DNA of 64,000 nucleotides from Maratus speciosus (Eukaryota > Arthropoda > Arachnida > Araneae > Salticidae): the NCBI GenBank assembly GCA_963932465.1, contig OZ010788.1, forward strand, positions 673,590,484 to 673,654,483. Direction: 5' to 3'. Below are positions 45,364 through 55,554 of this stretch, one piece after another (within the stretch, counting starts at the first letter, position 1; every line of letters begins with the position of its first letter). The notes under the pieces are model-generated. The model was not told where the DNA came from. It did no database searches and saw only the letters and a list, made by a program, of their open reading frames with translations. Both the position numbers and the translations under genes were made by a program.

Positions 45364-47664
45364 TTAAATTAACGCTTTCCAAATACTTGGAAAATCTGGA
45401 GTACTAGATAAGTCATTGACTAAAGAGTGAGAATTTTTAATGATATGGTAAGCTTCCCAAAAATCAAGATCAAGGTTAGAAGAACATTTTTGGATAATGA
45501 TGGCTGAGGAAAAATCGAACCTATGTTGAGAAGACCAAGAATGTTGAGCAATAGAAGAACGTTTGAGCTCCTGATTTTTAACATAAACTTCATGCTCTTT
45601 TAAACGAAGTCTAAGAGCACGTTTAGTCTGACCAATATAAGAAAGACCACACTGACAAGAGATCTGGTAAATGCCCCAATTATCTAGGCGATCAACGGGG
45701 TGTTTGAGATTTGAAAAAGGGATTTTATTAACAGGAGAAAAAATAACTTTAAAATCAAACCTTCTTAGGATTTTAGCAACTTGCTGACTGATTTTAGGAA
45801 AAAATGGTAATACAACTGAAGTATTAGCGTTGGAATTAGAATGCTTTTCAGAATGGTCGGATTTCGTCAATTTCTTATAAATAGAATCGATAATATCAGA
45901 GGAATATCCACGATCGACAGCAATAGCTTTGAGGTAATTAAGTTCAGCACTAAGTAACTGAGGAGTGGAACAAATATTAGTAGCCCGAAAAACAAAAGTA
46001 TTGAAAGCAGCGAATTTCTGGTTAGGGGGATGAGAAGAATACCTGTGAGGTGGGAGACTGACAGCAAAAGGTTTACGAAAGACGGTAGTCTGAAAGCCAT
46101 TTTCACAACGAATAACAAGGACATCCAGGAAAGAAAGACAGTTATTGGTCTCAATTTCAGAGGTAAATTGAATGCAGGGATCAATGGAATTCATAATAGA
46201 GAGAATATGATTAATATCCGAATTCATTTCAATCAGGACATAAACATCATCAACATAACGAACATAGAACGGAAATTTTAAGATTTCAAAAAGCTTGACC
46301 TCAAAATAGTGCATATAAATATCGCATAAAATTGGACTAAGAGGATTACCCATAGCCAAACCGTCAATCATATGAAAGAAATTACCATTGAAAACAAAAG
46401 TATTTTGCGACAAGCAAGCGCGAGTGAGAAGTATAAGTTCCTCGATTTCAAAATAAGAGAAATGGAATTCACAAAGCCTTTTCTTGAGGCAATCTAAAGC
46501 CCTCTCAACCGGAACGTTTGTAAATAATGATTTAACATCAAAAGAAACCATCATGTGACCCTGCGGCTTAAAATTATGAAGTTTTTTAACAAAATCAAAA
46601 GAATTCTTAACAGTGAAACAGTTACTGCTCAAAAGTGGGGAAAAAACAGAAACTAAATATTTGGCAAGCTTATAAGAAGCTGTACCGATACTAGAGACAA
46701 TAGGTCTAAAAGGAATGTCAGGTTTATGGACCTTAGGTAAAGCATAAAACCTGGCACAATGCGCAATAGACGGAATAAGGGACTTCTTAAAGTTAGCAGG
46801 AATAATGGAAGAAGACTTAATGGCAGACTTAATAGAGTTAATTTCACTAGTAGAAGGGTCTTTGCGGATATCCACATACGGACCATCATTAATTAATTTA
46901 TGGGTTTTTTCCAAATACGTAGATTTGTCGAGAAGAACAATCTGACCACCTTTGTCGGCCTTAGTAATAATTAAGTTTGGATCAGAACGCAAATTTTTCA
47001 GACATTGTTTAACAGGATGTTTAAGATTGGGTTTATAAACATTAGAATTGAAATCAACAGTATTGGCAATGAGATGCCTAATAGACTCTTTTTGAGAAGA
47101 AGATAAAGCGCTATGCTTAAAGGCTCTTTCAATAGGAGCAATAAGATTAGGTAAAGAAGGAATAGCAGAGACAGAAAAATTGTTATTCAATTTGAGAGCA
47201 TCGAGCTGATTGCTACTTAATGGAACACTAGAAAGATTGACAACAGCATTTTGGTTAACAAGAGGCAAATTACTGCAGTTATTAGCGACAGAACTTCCAC
47301 AAAGCGCATTAAATTTTTTCTTTAAAACCGAACAATGAACAGAAGAAGCTGTGAGAACTCTGCTCCATGACTTTCTGTCAATGGACTGAAAATCAGGAGT
47401 AGAAGCGAGGCTGATATGTAAAGAATATAACTCGCGCTCTATATGAGCAATTTTGTGGCGAGTCTCTTGAATCAAAGCTCTTAAAAGAGCTAATTTAGAA
47501 CGAAATAAGACCTTCTCAATCCTATTTGAAGAAAATAAATTACAACGAATGGAAATGAATTTAGGAATAACCTTCTTACGCCTACAATCAAGTAGGAAAT
47601 GCAAGTGTTCCAAAAACCTGTACTTTTTTAATCGTAAATTACAAAACCTATTGATTTGAGACAT
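45364..47664 (-). CDS. Penelope-like reverse transcriptase with GIY-YIG endonuclease (intact, 766 aa)
   Basis: One uninterrupted frame encodes the full Penelope-type polyprotein. N-terminal basic region about 1-220; RT domain about 230-560 with TKADKGGQIVLLDKS, ALPKVHKP..FRPIVSS, MVSFDVKSLFTNVP, DGLAMGNPLSPILCDIYM and the catalytic YVDD at about 470-473; C-terminal GIY-YIG nuclease with GIYQISCQCGLSYIGQTKRA from about 664, followed by LRLRLKEHE. These would nick target DNA and prime reverse transcription at the nick. The start Met (MSQINRF) lies about 60 bases inside the pseudo-LTR junction. No stops or frameshifts, so possibly competent. Shadow frames on the other strand are ignored. Confidence 0.95.
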   Translation of the reverse strand: MSQINRFCNLRLKKYRFLEHLHFLLDCRRKKVIPKFISIRCNLFSSNRIEKVLFRSKLALLRALIQETRHKIAHIERELYSLHISLASTPDFQSIDRKSWSRVLTASSVHCSVLKKKFNALCGSSVANNCSNLPLVNQNAVVNLSSVPLSSNQLDALKLNNNFSVSAIPSLPNLIAPIERAFKHSALSSSQKESIRHLIANTVDFNSNVYKPNLKHPVKQCLKNLRSDPNLIITKADKGGQIVLLDKSTYLEKTHKLINDGPYVDIRKDPSTSEINSIKSAIKSSSIIPANFKKSLIPSIAHCARFYALPKVHKPDIPFRPIVSSIGTASYKLAKYLVSVFSPLLSSNCFTVKNSFDFVKKLHNFKPQGHMMVSFDVKSLFTNVPVERALDCLKKRLCEFHFSYFEIEELILLTRACLSQNTFVFNGNFFHMIDGLAMGNPLSPILCDIYMHYFEVKLFEILKFPFYVRYVDDVYVLIEMNSDINHILSIMNSIDPCIQFTSEIETNNCLSFLDVLVIRCENGFQTTVFRKPFAVSLPPHRYSSHPPNQKFAAFNTFVFRATNICSTPQLLSAELNYLKAIAVDRGYSSDIIDSIYKKLTKSDHSEKHSNSNANTSVVLPFFPKISQQVAKILRRFDFKVIFSPVNKIPFSNLKHPVDRLDNWGIYQISCQCGLSYIGQTKRALRLRLKEHEVYVKNQELKRSSIAQHSWSSQHRFDFSSAIIIQKCSSNLDLDFWEAYHIIKNSHSLVNDLSSTPDFPSIWKALI

Positions 47665-47727
47665 TGCGAAAAGAAAAAAAAAAAAATACAGAAGAATAAA
47701 GGCCCGTTAACGCCAAATACACAAAAA

Positions 47728-47804
47728 TAGCAAATAAAGCCTTTGTGCAACAATATTAAAAAGCAGAAAAACCAACGTTTAAAATGCACAAATAATATAT
47801 GAAA
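47728..47804 (-). repeat. Partial pseudo-LTR between the two Penelope copies
   Basis: Repeats 45050-45126 (AGCAAATAAAGCCTTTGTGC through CAAATAATATATGAAA) in the same orientation, so it is a copy of the minus element's 3' end placed upstream of its 5' end. It abuts the truncated plus copy at 47804/47805 with a short AAACC-like microhomology. Confidence 0.88.
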
Positions 47805-49421
47805 CCAAACTTAATTATTACTAAGGCCGACAAAGGTGGTCAGATTGTTCTTTTCGACAAATCTACGTATTTGGAAAAAACCCATAAATTAATTAATGAT
47901 GGTCCGTATGTGGATATCCGCAAAGACCCTTCCACTAGTGAAATTAACTCTATTAAGTCTGCCATTAAGTCTTCTTCCATTATTCCTGCTAACTTTAAGA
48001 AGTCCCTTATTCCGTCTATTGCGCATTGTGCCAGGTTTTATGCTTTACCTAAGGTCCATAAACCTGACATTCCTTTTAGACCTATTGTCTCTAGTATCGG
48101 TACAGCTTCTTATAAGCTTGCCAAATATTTAGTTTCTGTTTTTTCCCCACTTTTGAGCAGTAACTGTTTCACTGTTAAGAATTCTTTTGATTTTGTTAAA
48201 AAACTTCATAATTTTAAGCCGCAGGGTCACATGATGGTTTCTTTTGATGTTAAATCATTATTTACAAACGTTCCGGTTGAGGGGGCTTTAGATTGCCTCA
48301 AGAAAAGGCTTTGTGAATTCCATTTCTCTTATTTTGAAATCGAGGAACTTATACTTCTCACTCGCGCTTGCTTGTCGCAAAATACTTTTGTTTTCAATGG
48401 TAATTTCTTCCATATGATTGACGGTTTGGCTATGGGTAATCCTCTTAGTCCAATTTTATGCGATATTTATATGCACTATTTTGAGGTCAAGCTTTTTGAA
48501 ATCTTAAAATTTCCGTTCTATGTTCGTTATGTTGATGATGTTTATGTCCTGATTGAAATGAATTCGGATATTAATCATATTCTCTCTATTATGAATTCCA
48601 TTGATCCCTGCATTCAATTTACCTCTGAAATTGAGACCAATAACTGTCTTTCTTTCCTGGATGTCCTTGTTATTCGTTGTGAAAATGGCTTTCAGACTAC
48701 CGTCTTTCGTAAACCTTTTGCTGTCAGTCTCCCACCTCACAAGTATTCTTCTCATCCCCCTAACCAGAAATTCGCTGCTTTCAATACTTTTGTTTTTCGG
48801 GCTACTAATATTTGTTCCACTCCTCAGTTACTTAGTGCTGAACTTAATTACCTCAAAGCTATTGCTGTCGATCGTGGATATTCCTCTGATATTATCGATT
48901 CTATTTATAAGAAATTGACGAAATCCGACCATTCTGAAAAGCATTCTAATTCCAACGCTAATACTTCAGTTGTATTACCATTTTTTCCTAAAATCAGTCA
49001 GCAAGTTGCTAAAATCCTAAGAAGGTTTGATTTTAAAGTTATTTTTTCTCCTGTTAATAAAATCCCTTTTTCAAATCTCAAACACCCCGTTGATCGCCTA
49101 GATAATTGGGGCATTTACCAGATCTCTTGTCAGTGTGGTCTTTCTTATATTGGTCAGACTAAACGTGCTCTTAGATTTCGTTTAAAAGAGCATGAAGGTT
49201 ATGTTAAAAATCAGGAGCTCAAACGTTCTTCTATTGCTCAACATTCTTGGTCTTCTCAACATAGGTTCGATTTTTCCTCAGCCATCATTATCCAAAAATG
49301 TTCTTCTAACCTTGATCTTGATTTTTGGGAAGCTTACCATATCATTAAAAATTCTCACTCTTTAGTCAATGACTTATCTAGTACTCCAGATTTTCCAAGT
49401 ATTTGGAAAGCGTTAATTTAA
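47805..49421 (+). pseudogene. 5'-truncated Penelope-like RT/GIY-YIG ORF
   Basis: Open from the junction, in frame, through the same RT and GIY-YIG domains to the stop at 49421, about 537 codons. It lacks roughly the first 225 residues; the apparent start Met at 47799 belongs to the adjoining pseudo-LTR fragment, not to the native protein. Differences from the minus copy include Leu-to-Phe in the IVLLDKS motif, VERALD to VEGALD, HRYSS to HKYSS, and RLRLKEHEV to RFRLKEHEG. YVDD, GIY and YIG are intact. The truncation is typical 5' loss during target-primed reverse transcription. Confidence 0.9.
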
Positions 49422-49537
49422 TTCCCCTTCTTTGGTTTCTTTTCTCTACTTCTCCGGTAGATGTCGCTACTTGTCCACCCAGTCGTTTCCACTGCTTCTC
49501 TCTCATTGATTGTTTCGGCGCCTTCGCCACCCGCATA

Positions 49538-49553
49538 GGGTATAAAAGCCAGC
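49538..49553 (+). promoter_or_regulatory. TATA box in pseudo-LTR (plus copy)
   Basis: GGGTATAAAAGCCAGCG, about 115 bases after the stop; a plausible RNA polymerase II promoter within the terminal repeat. Confidence 0.5.
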
Positions 49554-49609
49554 GCGTCTCTGTCTATGATTTTGCTCAGCCTTGCTTTTTCTAGCACGCT
49601 GTTCCTTTT

Positions 49610-49654
49610 GCACTGAAGAAGAATCTCGCTAGTAGATTCGAAACAGCTGTTTGC
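49610..49654 (+). ncRNA. Hammerhead-like motif, plus copy of Penelope-like element
   Basis: GCA (stem I), CTGAAGA core, one extra A, stem II GAATCT/AGATTC with a 7-base loop, GAAAC, AGCT, GT (a possible two-pair stem III), T at the expected cleavage site, TGC closing stem I. Compared with the consensus CUGANGA-stem II-GAAA, the extra base before stem II is the only deviation. Hammerheads in Penelope-like elements are established; whether this variant cleaves is untested. Confidence 0.65.
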
Positions 49655-49728
49655 TGCTTTTCATATATTATTTGTGCATTTTAAACGTTGGTTTTTCTGC
49701 TTTTTAATTTTTTTAATTGTTGAAGTGC

Positions 49729-49950
49729 TATAGGGGAAACCGGAGTACAATGGACCACTTTTGTAAATTTTGACTGTTTACTCTTAAAGTATTGTTTTTT
49801 TTATCAAATGCATGCATGTTATTTATATATTAAAGTTTACATTCCATCCACTCAAAAATAATAATTTATATACCTTTTTATAGATATATTTTTAAATAAC
49901 TAGTCACAAAATGGACTACTGTACCCCAAGGCCGGGTTACAATCGACCTG
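49729..49950. repeat. Possible pogo-like MITE remnant
   Basis: Begins TAGGGGAAACCGGAGTAC, the type of end seen again at 52374, with AATGGACCAC here and AAATGGACTACTGTACCCC near 49910-49930 in an inverted relation. Ends incomplete. Confidence 0.4.
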
Positions 49951-50133
49951 ACAATTTGTTAAATTTTTAGAATTTTTAAAATATGTAAACGGGCCAGAAC
50001 TATGGATAGGCATGTGTGCGGGGAGAGACGCATGCCTATATTTGTGTGTATATACAAAAATCTATCTTTATTAGATATAATTATATTCACACCCGGAAAC
50101 TTAAAATATTTGATCTTTTTTTTTTCTTTCTAG

Positions 50134-50282
50134 GACTAAGTTTTGCATCTTTTTCCTGCTAGTAAGCGCCTGCAGTGTTCACGCCAAAGTGATATCGAAT
50201 TATTCCCAGAATGAGATCGCCAGTTCGAACTTAGATACAGAAATGGACATGATTTCGAAAGCGACATACAACAGCCCTACAA
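50134..50282 (+). CDS. Techylectin-like gene B, signal-peptide exon
   Basis: A strong acceptor (T-rich tract, TTTCTTTCTAG) ends at 50133 and a donor GTAAATG follows 50282. The frame reads xxG-ACT-AAG, giving TKFCIFFLLVSACSVHA-KV: a classic secretory signal peptide, then a short polar stem (NYSQNEIASSNLDTEMDMIS). The exon starts on the third base of a codon, so an upstream exon ending in AT would create a split ATG giving MTKFCIFFL. No in-frame ATG precedes the hydrophobic core inside this exon. It leaves in phase 1, matching the entry phase of 56449-56618. The upstream exon is not identified. Confidence 0.75.
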
Positions 50283-50361
50283 GTAAATGAAACACTTTTC
50301 ATTATTTCTTGAGTTATTTTATACATATCCTTATTTCTAAAAGTAGAACTTATTTTACTTT

Positions 50362-50955
50362 TGTGCACTCCCGATTATCCGGGTTAATCACCGGGAGAGG
50401 TCGCACGGACAATCGAAAAACACGGATAATCCGAAAACTCCTTTTTATAAAAGAAAAAATGAACATTGTTTGTTCCATCTCTTGTCTTATATCAACACAT
50501 ACTTTACGAACCGTAGTAATGTCACCGTAATCAAATTATCTTTTTCCCATATAGTGTAACAAAGTTTCTACAGATTGTAGAGCAATAGAATGAGATATAG
50601 TATTTCCCTCATTTAGTACATCCTCTGCATCAGTACTATCAACACTGTTAGATTTAACAACACAGTTAGAAACGATGTCTTCATCTGTCAAATACTGGAA
50701 GCCAAGCTCACATGCCCTCCCATCCCTTTTAACCCTAATCGTCAAATAGATTCCAGGGCGTTCGAGTTTACCCTACATTACTTCAGAATACTATCAGCTA
50801 AAACGAAAAAGATTCTAATTCACATCAACATCAATTTTACATGCATGATAAGCCTGAAAATGTTTGTCTTTATTTATTTATTTTTTTGTGTGTGTGTGTG
50901 AGTCTGGAATGAGCATGGGTAATCCGCGCACGGATAATCGAGAGTAGAATGTGTT
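50362..50955. mobile_element. Tigger/pogo-type remnant
   Basis: Left CTCCCGATTATCCGGGTTAA and right CGCGCACGGATAATCGAGAG are imperfect inverted ends typical of Tigger-type elements. Inside on the minus strand is a fragment of transposase C-terminus (50536-50745). Exact TA borders not fixed. Confidence 0.65.
50536..50745 (-). pseudogene. Tigger/CENP-B-type transposase C-terminal fragment
   Basis: 69 codons containing QYLTDEDIVSN, an acidic spacer and ISHSIALQSVETLLHYM, the usual C-terminal (D/E)xxIV...SHxxAL..ETLL.Y pattern of Tigger/jerky-family transposases. The HTH and DDE domains are missing. A relic inside the first intron of lectin gene B. Confidence 0.65.
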
Positions 50956-52373
50956 TAATTATAGTTTAGGTTTCTGAATAGGCGCTAGAAAAAAAGAATA
51001 TTAATTGCAAATTCACTAAGCAGCGTAACGCAACTACAGTTATATGAGAAGTTACATATACTAACAAGTTGGAAATTGCACGTCAAACGTGGCAAATGTG
51101 GTGCGTTCGTACTATAACTAGTTTTATAAATATTTTTTTCACCGCATAGTGTACTGAATGTATATTTTAGTGATCTGCTTAAGTGCCTGTTAATTTAATT
51201 CTGTTTGAAAGGCTGTCACATCGTTAAAGTGCACTTTAGATCATTTTTCCCATTGGCCGTTATGTAACGGAAAACTTTTGAATGTCTGTGTCATTAAACT
51301 ATACATCCGATTTTCATAAAATTTGAAATGACTCGACACAATTTTGCAACCATTCTATTTTAAAAATTTCAGATAGGATAGTTTCGGTTGGATAGTTTTT
51401 GCGCTGTTATATGCGGACAGACGGATCGAACAACGACTATAGGTGCTACATATTTATATAATTACGAACGCACCTAAAAAGGTGCCGTGCAAGGCTTTTT
51501 CACTGCATTATATGCACGTTGTATACCATATATTCCGGTATATAACGTGTACTTTTGAACAAAAAAAAATGGTCAAATTTTGCACGTTTGCTTTATACTT
51601 GCCGTATAAAAATGAAAGCAAAAAAATTAAGCCTAAAAAATAAGATTCTTTTATTAAACCGAGAGTAGCCGCATGTTTTTTTCGAACGCTACTAGTCGAA
51701 TTCGATCATTTTGCCGTCGGGTTTTGCTGGCGGTAAAAAGAATATAACACTAATTATTAAACTATTACTATTCAATGAAGTTATAAAGTTGTACTTTATA
51801 CTGAAATTAATGAGTTTAGTCACGAGCCATGAATTATTTGGAAATGATGAAAATGAACTTTCGTGAATGATTTCGTCGTGGTCTTTTCGATGAATTTCTA
51901 ATTTTCTTAGAAAAATATACTAAAAAATTTTAGAATGCCATGTAACTTTACTGTGATAGAGGAAAACATTTAACATCAGCTACATGAAATTTGCTTATTG
52001 TATTTAAAAGATAAGATAGCTTAGAGGGCGATAATTCATAAGGGTGGCAAGAAGATCGGCACACGTCTGCTGCCGTGTTAATAAACAAGAGAAGACGACT
52101 TGATTATTTGAATAAATAAAAATACTATTTCAAATGTTTTGCGGACGTTCATGCAGATAGGCTTGGTGGTAGCATATGGCCTCACTTAGCATACGCTTAT
52201 TTTGCTTAAGCTTATACTATTTATGATACTTCTTTATGTTTTTTAATGGATTTACATCTTATACATCTTATGAAGGTTTCTTTTCAAAGAAAGGGATGCT
52301 CACAATATATCTAAAAATAGAAAAAATATATTGTCAAATTGTCGGTTCACGTTATGCGGCACTGTATTTTCTG
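50956..52373. other. Intron sequence, no gene recognised
   Basis: AT-rich, within the lectin B intron. A short CCGNTATGTAACGG-like patch near 51260 and repeated TATAACGTGTAC words near 51540 have no clear assignment. Confidence 0.45.
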
Positions 52374-52473
52374 ATAGGGGAAACTGTTCCAAAATGACCT
52401 ACTTAGGTAAAATGACATAGCTCATGTTTCTTAATATTGTCGCTAGAAGACAGCACATAACGATACACAGTTA

Positions 52474-53034
52474 TGTTGTGGAATTGATCAGCAACGATAA
52501 GCATTTAATGGCGAAGGTGTGGCGTACTTATAGTGGTAGGAGCTCATAAGGAGTCTTATAGGCTTTAAATATAGAGCTTTTATTCAACAACGGGCAAAGA
52601 GTTCACAGACAAGATCTCATAAATTTCGCCCTCACTCCGTGATAGCAATAAAACAATCTTAATTAAATATAAAGTCAAAAGTTAACTCACGTAACTTCAT
52701 TTCTCCGGAGCTTGCTTCTCCAGAGCGTGCTTCATTTCTCCGGAGCGGCGGGGTTCATTTCAAATCCACGTCTAGATTTCATCTCATTCTAAATCTGTTC
52801 TTGTTCCCAGGCTAAGCTCCAGCCATACAAGCCGTTTCTCCACACCAAAACTACTTACGCCAACTCACACTCTCTCCAACGTCTAACTAACTTACTAAAC
52901 ACACACTAACCTACTATTCCCTTATATATTTTCGTTCTCCTATTTATACTCTGCAGACTGAGCAAATAAATTTGCCTGCAGTTACCGCTAACTCACGGAA
53001 CAGTGAATTCCTAATTAAAAATGCACCGCGGACA
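52474..53034 (-). mobile_element. Solo LTR, 561 bp, 4-bp TSD GTTA
   Basis: Plus-strand ends TGTTGTGGAATTG and GCACCGCGGACA give TG...CA termini; GTTA occurs on both sides (52470-52473, 53035-53038). Read on the minus strand it has TATAAATAGGAGAACG followed by AATAAAAGC further on, the expected promoter-poly(A) order of an LTR, which sets the strand. No gag-pol nearby, so it is a solo LTR left by recombination. The 4-bp duplication is compatible with Gypsy-type elements. Confidence 0.82.
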
Positions 53035-53329
53035 GTTAGAGTGCCTCTATATTAGAGTTACGTCTTACATCATGTTCAGCTTCAAACCACTAGAGAGCCT
53101 TTGTAACAAAGTTGCTGGATCCTTACAAAGGCTTCAAGCTTACCTTTTTCGTTATTTACAAAGAAATTGTTTACACCTTCTTCAGAAATTTCTTGGGACT
53201 ATTTTTGGGGGGCTAATTCACGCCTGTTTCATTTCAGTGATTACATATCTGAAGTATGATTTAAGGACTTATTTCTTTCTGAATTATTTTTTGCATATGC
53301 AAAATTTTATAAATGCACGAATACTGCTT

Positions 53330-54010
53330 CTGTATATACAATATGGTGATTATAGTTAAAATGAGATGCCTTTTTTTGATAAATGGAACCTATCCTATGA
53401 ACCCAAACATCTTTCCTGATAATGTTTTCTGTGTCTCAGTTGTGACAGAAAGTCCACTGGAAAATAAGGAAAGCAACGACAGCAACACAAGTTCTGCAGA
53501 TAAATATAGATGTAATTTATCAATTTTCACAGTTTCAATGTCAACTCCAGCGCCGACAACATCTGTTTTTCATACTCGAAGACGTATGCATGTTTTCAAC
53601 AGGCAGCAACTTCAAATTGATCACCTTCATTTATCAGACCACTCTATGCGCCTCCACTTCATTGCGCACCTCATGTTAGATTATCCTCTAAAAGGATGAA
53701 GCATGAAGTTACTAATCATACTAGCAGTCCTAATATTACCGAAACGAAGGCGAATGTTGCTGAGAAACATACTTCACAATCAAGACGTGCAGCTCTACTG
53801 GCTAAGAAGAAAATTAGCTTTGTTAGATTGTATTTAAAATGGCGAGAAAGACATAGATCTCTCTTCAGATGATGATGAAGAAGCATATCTTTATTGAAAG
53901 GATTTATTCAGTCACTCAAAACCAAAGGCAAAGTGGATGAAATGTGTTATATGTTCAAAGTGATCGCATGGTCAATGTTCCAGTGTTTCTTGGTGTGCAA
54001 AAAAGTATTT
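53330..54010 (+). pseudogene. Pogo-type transposase remnant
   Basis: Frames with INGTYPMNPNIFPDNVF and VVTESPL match the G(I/L)YPxNPxIFxxxxF...T region after the DDE domain of pogo-type transposases. Further on, in another frame, SSDDDEEAY precedes KAKWMKCVICSKWSHGQCSS, the usual Cys/His zinc-finger tail. Frames are broken between them. Non-functional. Confidence 0.6.
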
Positions 54011-54117
54011 GTGATGCAGGCAAGTGCAATATTAGTAGCAATTTGTGGGTGTGTCATTTTAGAACTCCACTGTAGATAAAATGACACAGTGCAGCATTTT
54101 ATATAAATCATTATTAT

Positions 54118-54970
54118 CAGTGTTCTCGCTGGCTTTTGACCAACATTAGCGATTTTGCGAATAAGAAATAAAAAATAGTAGCCAAATGAACAGAAATGCT
54201 AGCAAAATAGATTCGACTTGAAACACTGAAAAATCTATCTTTAAGCCATTATTGTATCCCTTTTTTTCAATATGTTTTAAAATAACCTAATTTTTTGTAA
54301 TTGCTTTTACAGTAGAAATTCGACTATCTGCTACAGAAACTAGTAAAAATAAGTACATTCTAAATGTCTTCTAAATGTGTAAATGTTTCAGACATTCCTT
54401 TACCTATCTAAATAAAAATTAAAAACAGCAATTTTGGATTTACCGTTGTGAAAATATACACAAAAATTTTTTTATGCGATTTCGACTCTTAGCCTATTGA
54501 AAAAAATTGACCAGTCAATGATACTTGCATACATTTACTGAATAATACGGTAAATGGCTAATTTCAACACCGCATTCCAGCAAAATTTATCTCTATTTGG
54601 TGCTTAATGCGAGCAATTTTGTTTGCGTTTTTACTGCCGCGACGCTAGCGCATAGATAGTGCTTAACTGACATTAGAGAAATACCTATCGCATAATCCTT
54701 TCTGTGTCTTTAGCTGTTGTTAAACTCAATTAGTGTTGAGTCAGTATCTGTATAAACAGAGTAATTTAAATAGAACGCTGCGATTGAACATGTTAAAGTG
54801 ACATCAATCGTTCAGTAACGCGGTTAAGAATCTCGACTGTATTGGCACACCACACATACAAACAGAGAAACTGAGCACTGGCAATTTCGCGAATTTGATT
54901 GTTGGTTTACTCGCCAAATTAAGAATTTTGTCGCGAATTGGCACAATGGCGAGTGGCAGCGAGAACACTG
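54118..54970. mobile_element. hAT-type non-autonomous element, 853 bp, perfect 8-bp TSD
   Basis: CAGTGTTCTCGCTG and its inverted form CAGCGAGAACACTG are the ends. ATTATTAT is duplicated at 54110-54117 and 54971-54978. GCGA/TCGC-rich subterminal words (TAGCGATTTTGCGAAT, GTCGCGAATTGGC). No transposase. Confidence 0.88.
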
Positions 54971-55554
54971 ATTATTATGACGCTGTGACTTTACTTGTTA
55001 CTTTTTAAAAGGCACCATTGCATTTTGTATACTTTTCAAAGTTGGTTTGTAAAAAGTAAAGGTCATGAGAAAACTTTTTTATGAAAAAAAACATTTTTTC
55101 CTTAGGGTATTTCATTTTAAAACAGTTTTCTCTACGTTTTTTGATTCCTTTTTAATTTTCTGCAGTTTTCTATGAAACAATCTGTTTATTGACGAAATAT
55201 GAGGTAAAGACGAAAAAGCGATATTTTGAAATCGAAATATAACATGCTCTAAAAATTCTTTTATGGTAGAAACTACCTAAAATTCCCTTGCTTAGAAAGA
55301 TTGTGTAAAAAATGATTTTTGAGAGATATATTCGAATACTTATATATTTTGAGATATCTTGAGTTGAAATTCGGCTAAGAGCTTCTATGATTCAAAGATT
55401 TTTTATCGTACCAGGTTCTGAATTGATGGTCAAAACTGCAACATGTGATAATACATTTTAAGACAAGCAAATTTTGTATTAAAAAAAAAGGGTGCATTTT
55501 GCATGTGGCTAGAGATCGTATATATTGTTGAAAAAGAAAAATTGCAATAGTTAT

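Larger units (their letters stand above)
45051..49706. mobile_element. Penelope-like element, head-to-head inverted dimer, 12-bp TSD
   Basis: The whole unit lies between two copies of ATTTTTTTAATT (45039-45050, 49707-49718). It comprises, left to right: a complete minus-strand copy (3' tail 45051, ORF 45364-47664, 5' leader to about 47728), a partial 77-bp copy of the minus element's own 3' end (about 47728-47804) lying upstream as a pseudo-LTR, and a 5'-truncated plus-strand copy (47805-49706). The plus copy lacks the last 25 or so bases of the 3' tail. Direct plus inverted partial copies with pseudo-LTRs are characteristic of Penelope elements. One TSD round both copies implies the dimer arose during a single insertion. 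I count five residue differences over about 537 shared codons, so it is young. Confidence 0.92.
52374..54090 (+). mobile_element. Decayed pogo-type element, interrupted by a solo LTR
   Basis: Starts with TAGGGGAAACTGTTCCAAAATGACC and ends near TGTCATTTTAGAACTCCACTG...AAAATGACACAG, so AAAATGAC words lie at both ends. Transposase remnants are at 53330-54010. A solo LTR with a clean 4-bp duplication splits its 5' part. Confidence 0.5.

Noticed and set aside
45191..49594. Small frames of 63-105 aa in other phases and strands
   Set aside because: Shadows of the two Penelope-like ORFs; they occur in mirror-image pairs because the element is duplicated in inverse.
53021..53359. 112-aa frame at the edge of the solo LTR
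   Set aside because: Begins inside the LTR end and runs into pogo-type sequence; no matching domain in this phase.
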